This document shows positions 45,865 through 55,428 of a stretch of 64,000 nucleotides of DNA, piece by piece; within the stretch, counting starts at the first letter, position 1, and each line of letters opens with the position of its first letter. The translations under genes were made by a program, and so were the position numbers. Source of the DNA: Marispirochaeta sp. (GTDB lineage Bacteria > Spirochaetota > Spirochaetia > JC444 > Marispirochaetaceae); assembly GCF_963668165.1 (NCBI RefSeq), contig NZ_OY764209.1, positions 806,001-870,000 of the forward strand. The letters run 5' to 3'. The notes under the pieces are model-generated. The model made no database searches. It saw nothing but the letters and a program-made list of their open reading frames with translations, and had not been told where the DNA came from.

Positions 45865-46016
45865 CTGGTTTTCTCCCATCCGGACTGTACCGTCGGTACC
45901 GGAATTTCACCGGTTCAGCTCCCCCTTTTACAGAAAAGACGAAGAACTCGCGGACTTTAACCGCCGGTCGGGAATTGTCGAAATATCTGATCGACGCACC
46001 CTGCCCCGAAAACCAG
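45865..46016 (-). promoter_or_regulatory. FMN riboswitch (RFN element)
   Basis: Minus-strand RNA begins CTGGTTTTC and ends GAAAACCAG, a perfect 9-bp P1. Between them are the conserved RFN blocks: TTCGGGGCAGGGTG, GACCGGCGGTTAAAGTCC, GAACCGGTGAAATTCCGG and GTCCGGATGGGAGAA. Binding of FMN stabilises P1 and favours the downstream terminator. It controls ribD-ribE-ribBA-ribH. Confidence 0.96.
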
Positions 46017-46020
46017 TAGT

Positions 46021-46050
46021 AATATACGTAATATCAGGGCACATGGTCAA
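46021..46050 (-). promoter_or_regulatory. Promoter of the riboflavin operon
   Basis: TTGACC (46045-46050) and TATATT (46021-46026) on the minus strand, 18 bases apart. The expected start of transcription falls on the first bases of the riboswitch P1 stem. Confidence 0.7.
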
Positions 46051-46066
46051 GAGAGCGGAAAGCGGT

Positions 46067-46342
46067 TCAGCGCCTTCCGCTCAGCTTTATAATGTGGTGT
46101 CCGAATTGGGTGGAAACAACGGGACTGATGCTTCCCACGGACATCTTTTTGCAGGCCTCTTCGAACCTGGGCACCATCTTGCCGGGACCGAACCAGCCCA
46201 GGTCTCCACCTTTGGATTTGGAGGGACAGGTTGAAAAGTCCCTGGCAATGGCGGCAAAGTTTGCTCCGGACTTTATTCTTTTTACCAGCTCCTGCGCCAG
46301 AGCACGGTCTTTGACCAGAATATGGCTAGCTTTCCATTCCAC
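46067..46342 (-). CDS. ppiC: Parvulin-type peptidyl-prolyl isomerase (cytoplasmic)
   Basis: 91 residues from a GTG at 46342 after AAAGGAG; an upstream extension has no site. A single rotamase domain, like E. coli PpiC: WKASHILVKDRALAQELVKRIKSGANFAAIARDFSTCPSKSKGGDLGWFGPGKMVPRFEEA and STQFGHHIIKLSGRR. No signal peptide, so cytoplasmic. It lies 72 bases downstream of the SixA gene. The rib promoter begins just past its stop. Confidence 0.92.
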   Translation of the reverse strand: MEWKASHILVKDRALAQELVKRIKSGANFAAIARDFSTCPSKSKGGDLGWFGPGKMVPRFEEACKKMSVGSISPVVSTQFGHHIIKLSGRR

Positions 46343-46414
46343 CAGGTTTTCTCCTTTACGTGCATGTTGGATCACTTTTATACGGAATTTCACTTTTCTC
46401 CGCAATTATGCTTT

Positions 46415-46897
46415 TCAGTCTGACTTTACAAGCTCAACACTTTCCGGCGCGGGATGTTTCCGCAGATCCTCCCAGGAATTGATCGCAAAACGCAGCACCG
46501 CACAATCACCGGTGCCCAGGGGTATATTTTTCCCTCCCAGCAGCGACGCTGCTTCTTCAAAAGCGGGATTGTGTCCTACAAGCAGGACCTTGTCCAGGGA
46601 ATTATCCATACCGGCGATAAACTCAAGCAGTTTGGCATCGCCGATATTATACAGATCGTCACGTGCATCCACAGGCTCCGGATAATCCGTCTCTTCTGCA
46701 CAGATCTCTGCGGTTGCCCGGGCTCGAATGGCGGAAGATGTGATGATCCGCTGCGGAACAAGACCGGTCTTTTTCAGACGAGCGCCGATATGACGGGCCT
46801 GGAGGACTCCCCGGCGCTTAAGTTCCCTGTCCCAGTCGCGGTTGTAACCTCCCCGATGGGTTTTGCCATGACGTAAAAGAAGCAGAGTTTTCAACAT
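46415..46897 (-). CDS. sixA: SixA-type phosphohistidine phosphatase
   Basis: 160 residues from the ATG at 46897 after AGGAGG. Histidine-phosphatase fold with the catalytic His10 in LLLLRHGKTHRGG, RITTSSAIRARATAEI-like arginine motif and VLLVGHNPAFEEAASLL with the second His. SixA removes phosphate from phosphohistidine, in E. coli including the PTS protein NPr. The window also encodes HPr, enzyme I and an HPr-like protein as possible targets (inference). Confidence 0.9.
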   Translation of the reverse strand: MLKTLLLLRHGKTHRGGYNRDWDRELKRRGVLQARHIGARLKKTGLVPQRIITSSAIRARATAEICAEETDYPEPVDARDDLYNIGDAKLLEFIAGMDNSLDKVLLVGHNPAFEEAASLLGGKNIPLGTGDCAVLRFAINSWEDLRKHPAPESVELVKSD

Positions 46898-47007
46898 AGG
46901 TGCCTCCTGTTTTATAATAATACCGATCATCCCGTATCGTAAACCGTGGCTTATTATTCCCGCAGCCCCTTAACGAAAAACACGGCTTGCTGTATTATTA
47001 CCGCATA

Positions 47008-47607
47008 ATGAAGAAAATACCCCAAGACCTCCACATCCATACCGTATATTCCATCGGGGACGGGGCAGTGGCACCCCAGATGACTATAGATTTTGTCGCC
47101 TCTATTGAGCATGCCGATATCCGAGGCATAAGCGATCACTTCGAGTATCTGCAGGGCAATGCTTTTGAATCCTACAGCCGGAACGTCAGAGCCCATGGTT
47201 TCTACCTCGGCTGTGAAATCAACAGCGGTGAGGAAACCCGGGAGGCCTCCGAATACCCCTACGACTATTTTATCTACCACTGCCGGGACAAAGCAAGCGA
47301 ATACCGGGGCGCCGAATTCCTGGTCTCCACGGGAAAGCCGGTCATTATAAGTCACCCCATGGCGATGGGGGCGGACCTGTCCAGAGTCCCCCGGGAATGC
47401 TTTATAGAAATCAACAACCGCTATGTCTGGCGCGGCGATTACATGAGCTACTTTTCCCCCTGGACCGAAGCGTTCCATTTTGTATTCGGTTCCGACGCTC
47501 ATCAGCCGAACTGGCTCAGCCAGACCATTGCCCGTAAAGCAGGACAAGACCTTGGAATAACGGAAAGCCTGCTCTTTTCAAAGATTACACCTGCACAGAC
47601 TCGATAA
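47008..47607 (+). CDS. PHP-domain metal-dependent phosphoesterase
   Basis: 199 residues from the ATG at 47008. PHP signature DLHIHTVYSIGDGAVAP, then IRGISDHFEYLQG, LGCEINSG, VIISHPMAM and FGSDAHQPNWL provide the His/Asp metal ligands. Small stand-alone PHP proteins include histidinol-phosphatase-like and nucleotide phosphoesterases; the substrate here is not evident. It ends inside the convergent PilZ gene, overlapping by 23 bases. Confidence 0.84.
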   Translation: MKKIPQDLHIHTVYSIGDGAVAPQMTIDFVASIEHADIRGISDHFEYLQGNAFESYSRNVRAHGFYLGCEINSGEETREASEYPYDYFIYHCRDKASEYRGAEFLVSTGKPVIISHPMAMGADLSRVPRECFIEINNRYVWRGDYMSYFSPWTEAFHFVFGSDAHQPNWLSQTIARKAGQDLGITESLLFSKITPAQTR

Positions 47608-48337
47608 AACCCTGCAGGGACTGGATTATGTAGCGGCGGATCTTGGTCTTTTCTCCTCCAGTGGTTTTCGGCGTAAAGAGGATCACGTAGTGCCTGGGCC
47701 GTTCTTCACGAAAACCCAACACAACACCGGAAAGATTTACAAGGCTGCTGCGCAGGCGAAGCTGTATGCCCTCCAGCAGGGTATTCTTCTGCAGTTCCGG
47801 ATCGGTCTCAAACTGAACAGCCATTCCGATAGAGCTTATATCGATAATTTTTCCAGAGACAAGGGTATCAAAAATCGACACGTTAAACTGGGCAGATGAA
47901 TCGTGCTCACAGTTTACCCTCACAAACTTCCTCCGACCCTTGGCTTCGCTCGCTTCCAGCACGGTAAGGATTATTTTGGTACTCTCTTTAATTCCGAGCT
48001 TAAGCTGGATAAAGCCGCAGGTAATCCCGATCTCCATGAGGTACTTTTTCTTTAGTTCTTCGTCGTTGTTATAGGAGAGGATCCCTATCCTGACATCATC
48101 AAGAGCGGGATTCCGCATGATTCCCCGAATATACTCTTCCCACTCATTTTCAGTCAGCCTGTCGTCAATATTTATAAAAAGGATTGAGTCAGGAAACTGT
48201 TCCAGCAGCTTTAATGCCCGGTTGTGATCCTTTAGACGATAAACCTCATATTCATTCTGTACCAGAGTGTAGATAATATCGTCCTGAATAACGCTGTGGG
48301 GATACAACAGAAAAACTTTTCGCCCGCTTATACTCAT
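47585..48337 (-). CDS. PilZ-domain protein with receiver-like N-terminus
   Basis: 250 residues. The N-terminal 120 residues have an alternating strand/helix pattern like a response-regulator receiver (VFLLYPHSVIQDDIIYTL, DSILFINIDD, VRIGILSYNNDEELKKKYLMEIG), but with no clear phosphorylatable Asp signature. From about 135 the PilZ domain begins with RRKFVRVN, the c-di-GMP-binding RxxxR type motif, and continues KIIDISSIGMAVQFE. Probably a c-di-GMP effector in the cytoplasm. Target unknown. Confidence 0.82.
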   Translation of the reverse strand: MSISGRKVFLLYPHSVIQDDIIYTLVQNEYEVYRLKDHNRALKLLEQFPDSILFINIDDRLTENEWEEYIRGIMRNPALDDVRIGILSYNNDEELKKKYLMEIGITCGFIQLKLGIKESTKIILTVLEASEAKGRRKFVRVNCEHDSSAQFNVSIFDTLVSGKIIDISSIGMAVQFETDPELQKNTLLEGIQLRLRSSLVNLSGVVLGFREERPRHYVILFTPKTTGGEKTKIRRYIIQSLQGFIESVQV

Positions 48338-48410
48338 TTACGTCTGCCCCTAGTTATAAATTCAGGGTATACATTCTTACTGTTCGGGTCAAGAACACAG
48401 TATGTGATCT

Positions 48411-51092
48411 CTACAGCCGATGGAAACTCCTGAACTCCTCGATTAAAGTCGTCGCAGAGGGAATGTTCTCCACGACGGACTCTTTGAGGCAGTAACACGG
48501 GAGTCCAGCCCGGCCAGCCGCCAGGGTAGATTCTTTGTGATCACTGAGAATCATGCAGTTCCGCAGAGGTTCCTCCGCCAGGGTAGCTCCGGTAAAAAAG
48601 GGCTCCGGGTCGGGTAGTGTTTTTGCAAGCTCTTCGAGGCCTGCAAAAAGGGATGTGTGAGCTTTCAAGGAATGATTTTCCGGGGCAGCGCACAGAACAG
48701 TCCGAATACCCAGACTCTCAAGATTCTCAAAGAGTTCAATAATCCTCTCCCTGAATTTTGGGGACGGCTCTTCAAGATAGATCAGCATGTTTTTTAATTC
48801 CGGAACAAGACTTCGGGATACGGGAATACCCGGCGTCAGGGTGATGTTTTCATACTCATGACGAATGGCAAGAGCTGGCCCCACTTCCACCTCGTAGCGG
48901 GCCTCCTTGCGATCAAAAGAAACAGACACAAGACTATCCTTAAGCCAAAGCCTGAACTCAAGACCGTTGATCTCCCTGGGCAGGTGAGGTTCAAACCAGG
49001 CCTCTCCATTATCGATCTTCAGTCCGCCGAACCCGAAGATCAGACTCTGCCAGGTCCCACCGGTAGCTGCCATGTGCAGCCCGTCGCGGACATTGCCTTG
49101 AATGTCCTCCAGATCGACGTCGAGATTGCGGCTGAAAAATTTCCAGGCCTCCCGCAGGCGCCCTTCCCTGGCGGAGATAATCGACTGTACGGGAGCACCG
49201 AGAGAGGAGTCAAAGGTGGTAATCGGCGTATAAAACTCATAGGCCCGCAGGTGCTCTCCGTCGGAAAACTCTTCGGGCAGCAAAAAGGCCGCCATAAGCA
49301 TATCCGGCTGTTTCAGGACCCGATGCCGGTATATCACCAAAGGGTGAGAATTCAAAAGGAGCGGATACCGATCCTTGGGAGTGTTCTCAAAATCCCAGGG
49401 TTCCCGCGAAAGAATATCATCATCCTGCAGATGAATACCCAGCTCGGGATCATAGGGAATGTGCATACCCTCCGCTGCCTTCATCCAGGTATCCACCTCA
49501 TCGGGCTGCAGCCCCAGAATGCCGCTGACCCGCTGCAGCTGTTCAAAATGCTCCTCCGCCATCCAGTAATATACCTCACGGGCATAACGCAGGTGAAAGC
49601 GGGCCATCATGTTAGTATAGCAGTTGTTATTGACCAGGGCTGTATACTCATCAGGGCCGGTAACACCGTTAATGCAGAATCTGCCGCCTTTTCCCTGGTT
49701 AAAGAATCCCAGGGAGGCCCAGGCCCTGGCTGTCTCAAAGAGCATCTCCGCGCCCTCTTCCTGCAGATACTGATAGTCACCGCTTACCGCCACGTACTGA
49801 CGTATTGCGTAGGCAATAGCGGCATTGATGTGATACTGGGCGGTCCCGGCAAGAAAATAGGCCGATGCCTCCTGACCGTTAATGGTCCGCCAGGGAAACA
49901 ATGCTCCCCGCTCCGACAGCTCTCGTGCCCGGGCCCGGGCAGCGTCGAGCATGCGATATCGGTTACGCAGGATTTCCCTGGCACCCTGCCGCTGGGTAAA
50001 GGTAAAAAAGGGCATGATAAAGATCTCGGTATCCCAAAAGAAGTGCCCCTCGTATCCCTCACTGGTCAACCCTTTAGCAGCAACACTGCTGTCTATTAAA
50101 AAGCGGCCCGCCTGGTAGAGCTGAAAGAGACTGTAGCGGACTTTCTGCTGTACCTCGGGGTTGCCGTCAATGCGGATATCACTGATCCGCCAGAACTGGT
50201 CCAGTTGGTTTTTATGTTCGGTATACAGGGTTTCAAAGCCCCGCTCCGCGGTGGAGCGCAGATCATTCATCAGGGCCGAAAGGTCGGCTTCGTCGCCTTC
50301 CGGTACCAGCCGAATATAAGCAAACTTGCGAAATGTAACAGACTGCCCTTTGGAAACACGGAAAATGGTAGCCGTACCCGGCTGCCTGTCATCCGGCAGG
50401 GCGACAAGTTCCTGAGGATCCCGGTCCGCGGAGTGGGTTATACCGGATGCGACGGCAATTCTGCTCAAGCGGGTGCGCTCTGTCAGACCCACTGCATTGC
50501 CTTCCCGCTGAAAGCTGATGATCTGCTTGCTCTCCCCGGTATGGGCGGCTACACGGGGATCGCCGAAATCGATGCGGTTGGTGGTTCCGCCGTCGAGATA
50601 GGATTCAAAGACTACTGATGAATCACCGTCCAGTGGACTAATCTCGATCTCCATGGCAACGAGATAGGGATCTGCCAGGGAGACAAAACGGCGGCTCCGG
50701 TAACGCAGCTTCTCGCGGGAGGGAAGCTCCAGCACCATGCTCCGCTCCAGAGTCCCTGCCTTAAAATCAAGATGTCGCTGGTATTCCACCAGACGGCACT
50801 CCCGCGGACCCACCAGGGTACCATTTACCCTGACCTTTACCAGTTTCGGATTGGCGGTGTTCTGTATGGTCTGGTGAAACTTCGCATAACCGTAGGCGGA
50901 TTCACCGTATTCAATTGGCCGGATCTCGTAAAATCCGTTTACATAGGTCCCGGGATGAAAATTCCCCTCTCCCTCCTCAAAATCGCCGCGTATGCCTATA
51001 TAGCCGTTGCTCAGGGCAAAAAGGGTTTCGTTTCGGGGGACCAGTTCGGGATCAAACTCATTCTCCTGAAGGATCCAGGTATCTGATGTCAT
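48411..51092 (-). CDS. GH65 glycoside phosphorylase with degenerate C-terminal HAD-like domain
   Basis: 893 residues. Residues about 1-755 match maltose/trehalose/kojibiose phosphorylases: ELVPRNETLFALSNGYIGIRGDFEEG, EGYEGHFFWDTEIFIMPFF, YHINAAIAYAI, NGVTGPDEYTALVNNN with catalytic Glu482, and DGLHMAATGGTWQSLIFGFGGL. Such enzymes split alpha-linked disaccharides with phosphate to give beta-glucose-1-phosphate. The last roughly 135 residues resemble a beta-phosphoglucomutase-type HAD domain in which the nucleophile motif is absent. The Lys before PDPEPF is Leu, and the Asp pair motif reads LSDHKEST. The exact disaccharide cannot be told from sequence. Flanked by PilZ and AcpH genes. Confidence 0.88.
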   Translation of the reverse strand: MTSDTWILQENEFDPELVPRNETLFALSNGYIGIRGDFEEGEGNFHPGTYVNGFYEIRPIEYGESAYGYAKFHQTIQNTANPKLVKVRVNGTLVGPRECRLVEYQRHLDFKAGTLERSMVLELPSREKLRYRSRRFVSLADPYLVAMEIEISPLDGDSSVVFESYLDGGTTNRIDFGDPRVAAHTGESKQIISFQREGNAVGLTERTRLSRIAVASGITHSADRDPQELVALPDDRQPGTATIFRVSKGQSVTFRKFAYIRLVPEGDEADLSALMNDLRSTAERGFETLYTEHKNQLDQFWRISDIRIDGNPEVQQKVRYSLFQLYQAGRFLIDSSVAAKGLTSEGYEGHFFWDTEIFIMPFFTFTQRQGAREILRNRYRMLDAARARARELSERGALFPWRTINGQEASAYFLAGTAQYHINAAIAYAIRQYVAVSGDYQYLQEEGAEMLFETARAWASLGFFNQGKGGRFCINGVTGPDEYTALVNNNCYTNMMARFHLRYAREVYYWMAEEHFEQLQRVSGILGLQPDEVDTWMKAAEGMHIPYDPELGIHLQDDDILSREPWDFENTPKDRYPLLLNSHPLVIYRHRVLKQPDMLMAAFLLPEEFSDGEHLRAYEFYTPITTFDSSLGAPVQSIISAREGRLREAWKFFSRNLDVDLEDIQGNVRDGLHMAATGGTWQSLIFGFGGLKIDNGEAWFEPHLPREINGLEFRLWLKDSLVSVSFDRKEARYEVEVGPALAIRHEYENITLTPGIPVSRSLVPELKNMLIYLEEPSPKFRERIIELFENLESLGIRTVLCAAPENHSLKAHTSLFAGLEELAKTLPDPEPFFTGATLAEEPLRNCMILSDHKESTLAAGRAGLPCYCLKESVVENIPSATTLIEEFRSFHRL

Positions 51093-51149
51093 GGATACTC
51101 CTGCGAATATCAGATTTCGTTTATAAGCGCTCTATTAGTATTACTGTAA

Positions 51150-51734
51150 TTAATATTGAGGAAGCTTACAACCGACAATTTTTGCAACCGCTGTCAGAAT
51201 CCATGCACCTGATTCCTGGACCTGAAGACGATTGGATGCCAGGTAATCCATGATTTCATCCACCGGCAGGGGCCGCCGGGTTTTTCTGTTCAGCCTGAAA
51301 AACGCGGTTCTCATACCCTCTAAGGTCCGATAGCTTTCAAACCAGTCCTCCCGGACCAGGACCATGGCGGTAAAACCGAAACCTTCGATGATATGCCGCT
51401 CCTCCTCTCCTATTACCCGGTACACCCAGGCTTTAAAATCGGTGAAAGAACGCTGGCTGAAATGCTGCCACTGGGAAGCCAGAGCATAGTCGATAAACAG
51501 GTCGGCCAGCACTCCCGCATAGGGCAGCCCTGCCTGATTTATGCCCTTACGCAGTGATTTAAAAAGTGTGAGGTTGTCGGTAGCGGTATCGATCTTTTCA
51601 TGAAGAACCAGGCCTTCCATCACCTTCGGCGGCATGGCATCTATTTCTATGCGTCGTATCGAATCTCCGGCGAGGTTCCCGGCAAGAACGCGTGGATCAG
51701 GAGGAGATAAAAAGGCGTGGGCCAGGTAGTTCAT
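51150..51734 (-). CDS. AcpH-like (DUF479) phosphodiesterase
   Basis: 194 residues from the ATG at 51734. Pattern of the ACP phosphodiesterase family: MNYLAHAFLSPPDPRVLAGNLAGDSIR, GLVLHEKIDTATDNLTLFKSLR, YAGVLADLFIDYALASQW and the His/Asp metal sites in these segments. E. coli AcpH removes 4'-phosphopantetheine from acyl carrier protein. Length fits. Substrate in this lineage is untested. The gene lies 57 bases upstream of GH65 on the same strand. Confidence 0.87.
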   Translation of the reverse strand: MNYLAHAFLSPPDPRVLAGNLAGDSIRRIEIDAMPPKVMEGLVLHEKIDTATDNLTLFKSLRKGINQAGLPYAGVLADLFIDYALASQWQHFSQRSFTDFKAWVYRVIGEEERHIIEGFGFTAMVLVREDWFESYRTLEGMRTAFFRLNRKTRRPLPVDEIMDYLASNRLQVQESGAWILTAVAKIVGCKLPQY

Positions 51735-51795
51735 CCCGCCACTATACTCAATCAGAGACAGTCTGAACATGTATTCCCGGATTACGCGTCCTTTT

Positions 51796-52014
51796 CTACT
51801 GTCCCGAGACTATCTCGCGAGCCCGTTCCGCCTGGGAGGGATACAGATCTGCAGGAACTTTTTCGCTCCCCAGGACGAGAAAAACGATATGCCTGGCGCA
51901 CTCGCTGCTGTCTTCCAGGCAGTAGCGCTTTTTCATCATACTTGTCAGGGACGGCATATTCTGCATTTTGTCATTGAAAAAAGGACATTTTGGAAGACAC
52001 TCACATTCAGCCAC
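51796..52014 (-). CDS. Small conserved Cys-rich protein
   Basis: 72 residues from a GTG at 52014, six bases after AGGAGG. Five cysteines: Cys4, Cys6 and Cys10 in AECECLPKCPFF, then Cys32 in KKRYCLED and Cys39 in SSECARHIV, with EKVPADLYPSQAERAREIV at the end. The arrangement suggests metal or Fe-S binding. I recall similar short proteins in anaerobes but know no assigned function. Too short to hold an enzyme domain. Confidence 0.78.
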   Translation of the reverse strand: MAECECLPKCPFFNDKMQNMPSLTSMMKKRYCLEDSSECARHIVFLVLGSEKVPADLYPSQAERAREIVSGQ

Positions 52015-52084
52015 GGGAAACCTCCTGATAACGATTATCAATCAAATTATCATGCATTCCGTTGATAAACACAATCTTTATCGC

Positions 52085-55000
52085 TCATTTTTTCTCTAAA
52101 GCGGCAGAAAACAATTGTTCCAGTTCTTCAGGCTGTATTTCGGAGAGCTCTTCCCGGGGAACACCCTCCCGTAGATAAAACAGGTACGTCCGTACAGGTT
52201 TTTTACAGAGTTTCTCCAGGGCCCGTCGATAAAACCACATCTGTACCGCGTACTCACGGGAAATCCGGTAGCGATTGGTTTTAAAATCCACACAGACAAT
52301 CTCATTTCCACGGTCGGCAAAGAGGTCGATTACACCCTCCACCAGATGTCTTTTTTCGCCGATTTCGAGTCCCAGAGTAAAGGGGACCTCGGTAAAGACC
52401 GCGGTTCCATCGGGCATCTGCTCCCGGCGGAAAGAAGATTTCCAGAACCCGCGGGCAAGCTCCTGCGCGCAGGTGACAAGCTGATCCGCTTCTACTGAGG
52501 AAAAGCCGGCCAGCAGGGAATCAAACCTTTCAGGATTCTTACCGGTAATCATGCCCTCCAGAACATGGTGTACGAGGGTCCCGAAAAGCTCCTCCCGGTC
52601 GATGATAAGGGGGTCCACCGGAAGAGGGGCCAGGGGCATACCGGCTTCTCCCCCAAAAAGGCCGGTGAAAAGTCCATTCAGACGGCTGACGCTCAAGGGA
52701 GGATTAAAGCGGGGCATTGTGAATGGGGGCTCCCGCGTCAATCGCTCATAATCATGCAGCAGCTGCCGCCTGTCCCCGTCAGTTCCAGTCTCAGCCCCCA
52801 AACGGTACAGCGTGCTCCGCGGAACCGGCCCATACAACCGCACAAAGGGAGACTCGGGATTCTCGGCGGAGGAGTTAAGGCCGGAAAATATCAGGTCCAG
52901 CAGGGATGGGAGTCCTGAGCTTTTCCGTTTCGGACTGTAGCCCAGCATAATAAGGTGTTGCTCTGCCCGGGTGCAGGCCACATAGAGCAGCCGTTTCAGC
53001 TCCGCGGCCTCCATCTGCCGGGAAGCTTTCACCCCCCCCTCGTAGAAAGGATTCGGTTTCTGCCGCCTGGCATTTCCGGTCGTTCCCGGTACCGCCATGT
53101 TCACTGTCAGCCCGAAACTATCATCCAGGTAATAAGGAGAACGCTTTCCGCTCTCATTGGAACCCTGCCCCGTGGATGCCAGCAAAACAATGGGGAACTC
53201 GAGTCCCTTGGACTTGTGGATCGTCATTATGCGTACCCCTTCTTCCCGGGTACGCAGAATTTCGATCTCCTCCAGTTTTTTATAATCTCCCAGGTTTTCC
53301 CGCAGGAAATCAAGAAAAAGAACCATGGACTCGCCGGCGTCCCAGCTTTTGTCCGCCAGGGCTATCAGGTATTCGTAAAACTCAAGATACCCGTGCCATG
53401 CCGGATTCCGCACAAGGTTATAACGGTAGCCTGCCTCGTACCAGAGAAAGCGCAGGACCTCCCGATGGGGGACCCGGTCTATCATCTCTCCCAGTCGGTT
53501 GTAGAGCTCTCTTCCCAGGCAGTATTTTTCCGCTTCCGCAGGGGCAAAACGCTCGGGATCACCGGCGAAGGGGAGTCCCTCATCCAGGAGCTCCGTCAGC
53601 AGGGCCTCATCACTCAGGTTCACAAAGAATGAGCGGAGATACACCGCATAGGCCTCACGGTCACGGGGATAGATACAGCACTGCAGGGCGGCATACATAT
53701 CATTGACCGGGGCTTCAAGAAAGAGTGTACGGATGTTTTCGGTAGTGTAGGGAATCCCGAAGCGACGAAATACCCGTTCATAGACAATCTGGTTTCCCGT
53801 GGAGCGCAAAAGCAGGGCGAAATCCTCGTATCCCGGAGGCCGGGGACCGGCAGCACCGGGGAGCTGCAGTCCCGTCCCTGCTGCCGCATCCCGAATAAGG
53901 CGGGCGGCCTCATAGGCCTCGCACTCCACCGCCGTAAGATACTCATCGGACCCTTCGTCAGTCCGGAGTGAATCATCAAGGTAGTGGAGCCTGATTTCCG
54001 GCGCAAGCTCCGCTTTACACCCGTCCCGGCCCTTCAGGGGCCGGAATTCTGCTTCAAAATCCCGGGGTTCATCGTCGGAACTAAAAACAGAGGGGAAAAA
54101 ACTGTAAAAAAGTCGATCAGCCCGGGATGACTGCGGTAGTTTGTTCCCAGTTCAATACCGTCCCTGCCCAGTTCACGGGAAAGGCGCTTGAACACGCTGA
54201 CGTCGGCCCCCCGAAAACGGTAAATCGACTGTTTTTCATCCCCCACAAAGAAGAGCTTCCCCTCATCCAGGTCCTCCGGTGCGGGTATACCCGGAGAAAA
54301 ACGGTCTCTTCGCTCTGCCAGAAGATACAGAAGCTCCTTCTGCAGCTCATTGTTGTCCTGAAACTCATCAATCATGATGTGATGGAACTGCTCTTTGTAC
54401 CAGGTCCTGAGCTCCCGGTTTTCCTTCAGCAGGGAAACCGCCATGGATACGACATCCCCAAAGGAGACAATTCCCTGGACACGCTTGATGTTATTCCAGC
54501 CCGCGGTAAACTCGTCCATCAGCTCCGCGATACCCCGATAGACCTCCCTATGGTTCAGCACGGCAGCGAAGGATGCAGCCTGTTCCTGAAGGGGCCGCAT
54601 CTCGTCTATCAGCTCCCGCAGCAGCAGCAAGTCGGGATTCTTTACGTTACTTCCCGGCTTCCGGGGAAGCTTACGCCCTGCCAGATCGACCAGTTCCCCC
54701 CAGGCTTCACGCTCCGCCAGATCTCCGGAACCGGGCCACTCCTCCGCAGTTTTCGCGGCCTCGATCAGGATCTTTGACGTGCCCCCGGCCTCCCGCGCAA
54801 TGCTGCTCATCCTGTTGAACAAGGCATCCAGGCGGGTGAAAATCTGTGCCGTCTGCAGGCGGCAGAATTCCTCCTGTCTGCGAAAATCACCTATATGATC
54901 GGGGGGATCGGCGATGCGCAGTTCCCGTACCGCATAGGATGCAAAAAACTCCTTCCAAACCGCTTCAAAACCGTTGGCGGATATCAGAATCTTCAGCGCC

Positions 55001-55428
55001 GGGTGCTGCCGCTTCTCAAGCAGGAATTGCAAGGCAAAGGACTCCGCCCGTTTTTTTAAGCCTTCCTGATCCACAGAAAAGGAGAGGGGCAGTCCAAAAT
55101 GGGGGGCATCGTTCCGGGAGAGACGGGAGCAGAAGCTGTCCAGAGTGGAGATATGAGCCTGATCAAAAAGACTCAGCTGTTCCCGGACCGGCACTTCGTC
55201 GGCATGCCCGGCAAGCAGCCGGTGGATTCGTACGTGCATCTCCGCCGCTGCCTTGCGGGTAAAGGTAAGGGTCAGGATTGACGGAACCGTCGCCCCTTCC
55301 CGTACCAGCCGCAGGTATCGTCCTGCCAGGACGGTAGTCTTCCCTGAACCGGCGCCGGCCGCGACAACCACATTTCCGCCGGCTTCCACGGCACGGGCCT
55401 GGTCCGGATCATACGGATGCTCCGCCAT
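52085..55428 (-). pseudogene. addA: addA (ATP-dependent helicase/nuclease), frameshifted in this sequence
   Basis: The start at 55428 begins MAEHPYDPDQARAVEAGGNVVVAAGAGSGKTT (Walker A, residues 22-31). UvrD-type helicase motifs follow (LTFTRKAAAEMH, HIMIDEFQDNN, GDEKQSIYRFRGAD, LGTNYRSHPGLIDFF). Near 54083-54087, a run of five T on the coding strand, the frame shifts; one added T joins FTVFSPLF to FSSDDEPRDFEAEFRPLKG. The second part (RVMTIHKSKGLEFPIVLLAS, VACTRAEQHL) ends in a RecB-like nuclease (VEGVIDLFADRGNEIVCVDFKTN...VQMWFYRRAL). Corrected length is 1114 residues, normal. AddA with AddB makes 3' ends at double-strand breaks for RecA. Overlaps addB by one base (TAATG). Confidence 0.87.

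Larger units (their letters stand above)
45693..46066 (-). other. Leader region of the riboflavin operon (no gene)
   Basis: This 374-base stretch between ppiC and ribD is fully explained by the rib promoter, the FMN aptamer, the terminator and the ribD ribosome site. I see no coding sequence in it. Confidence 0.75.

Noticed and set aside
54034..54120. Two separate genes instead of one addA
   Set aside because: Helicase motifs split exactly at the frame change. One base makes a normal-length AddA, and the second part has no own ribosome site or start.
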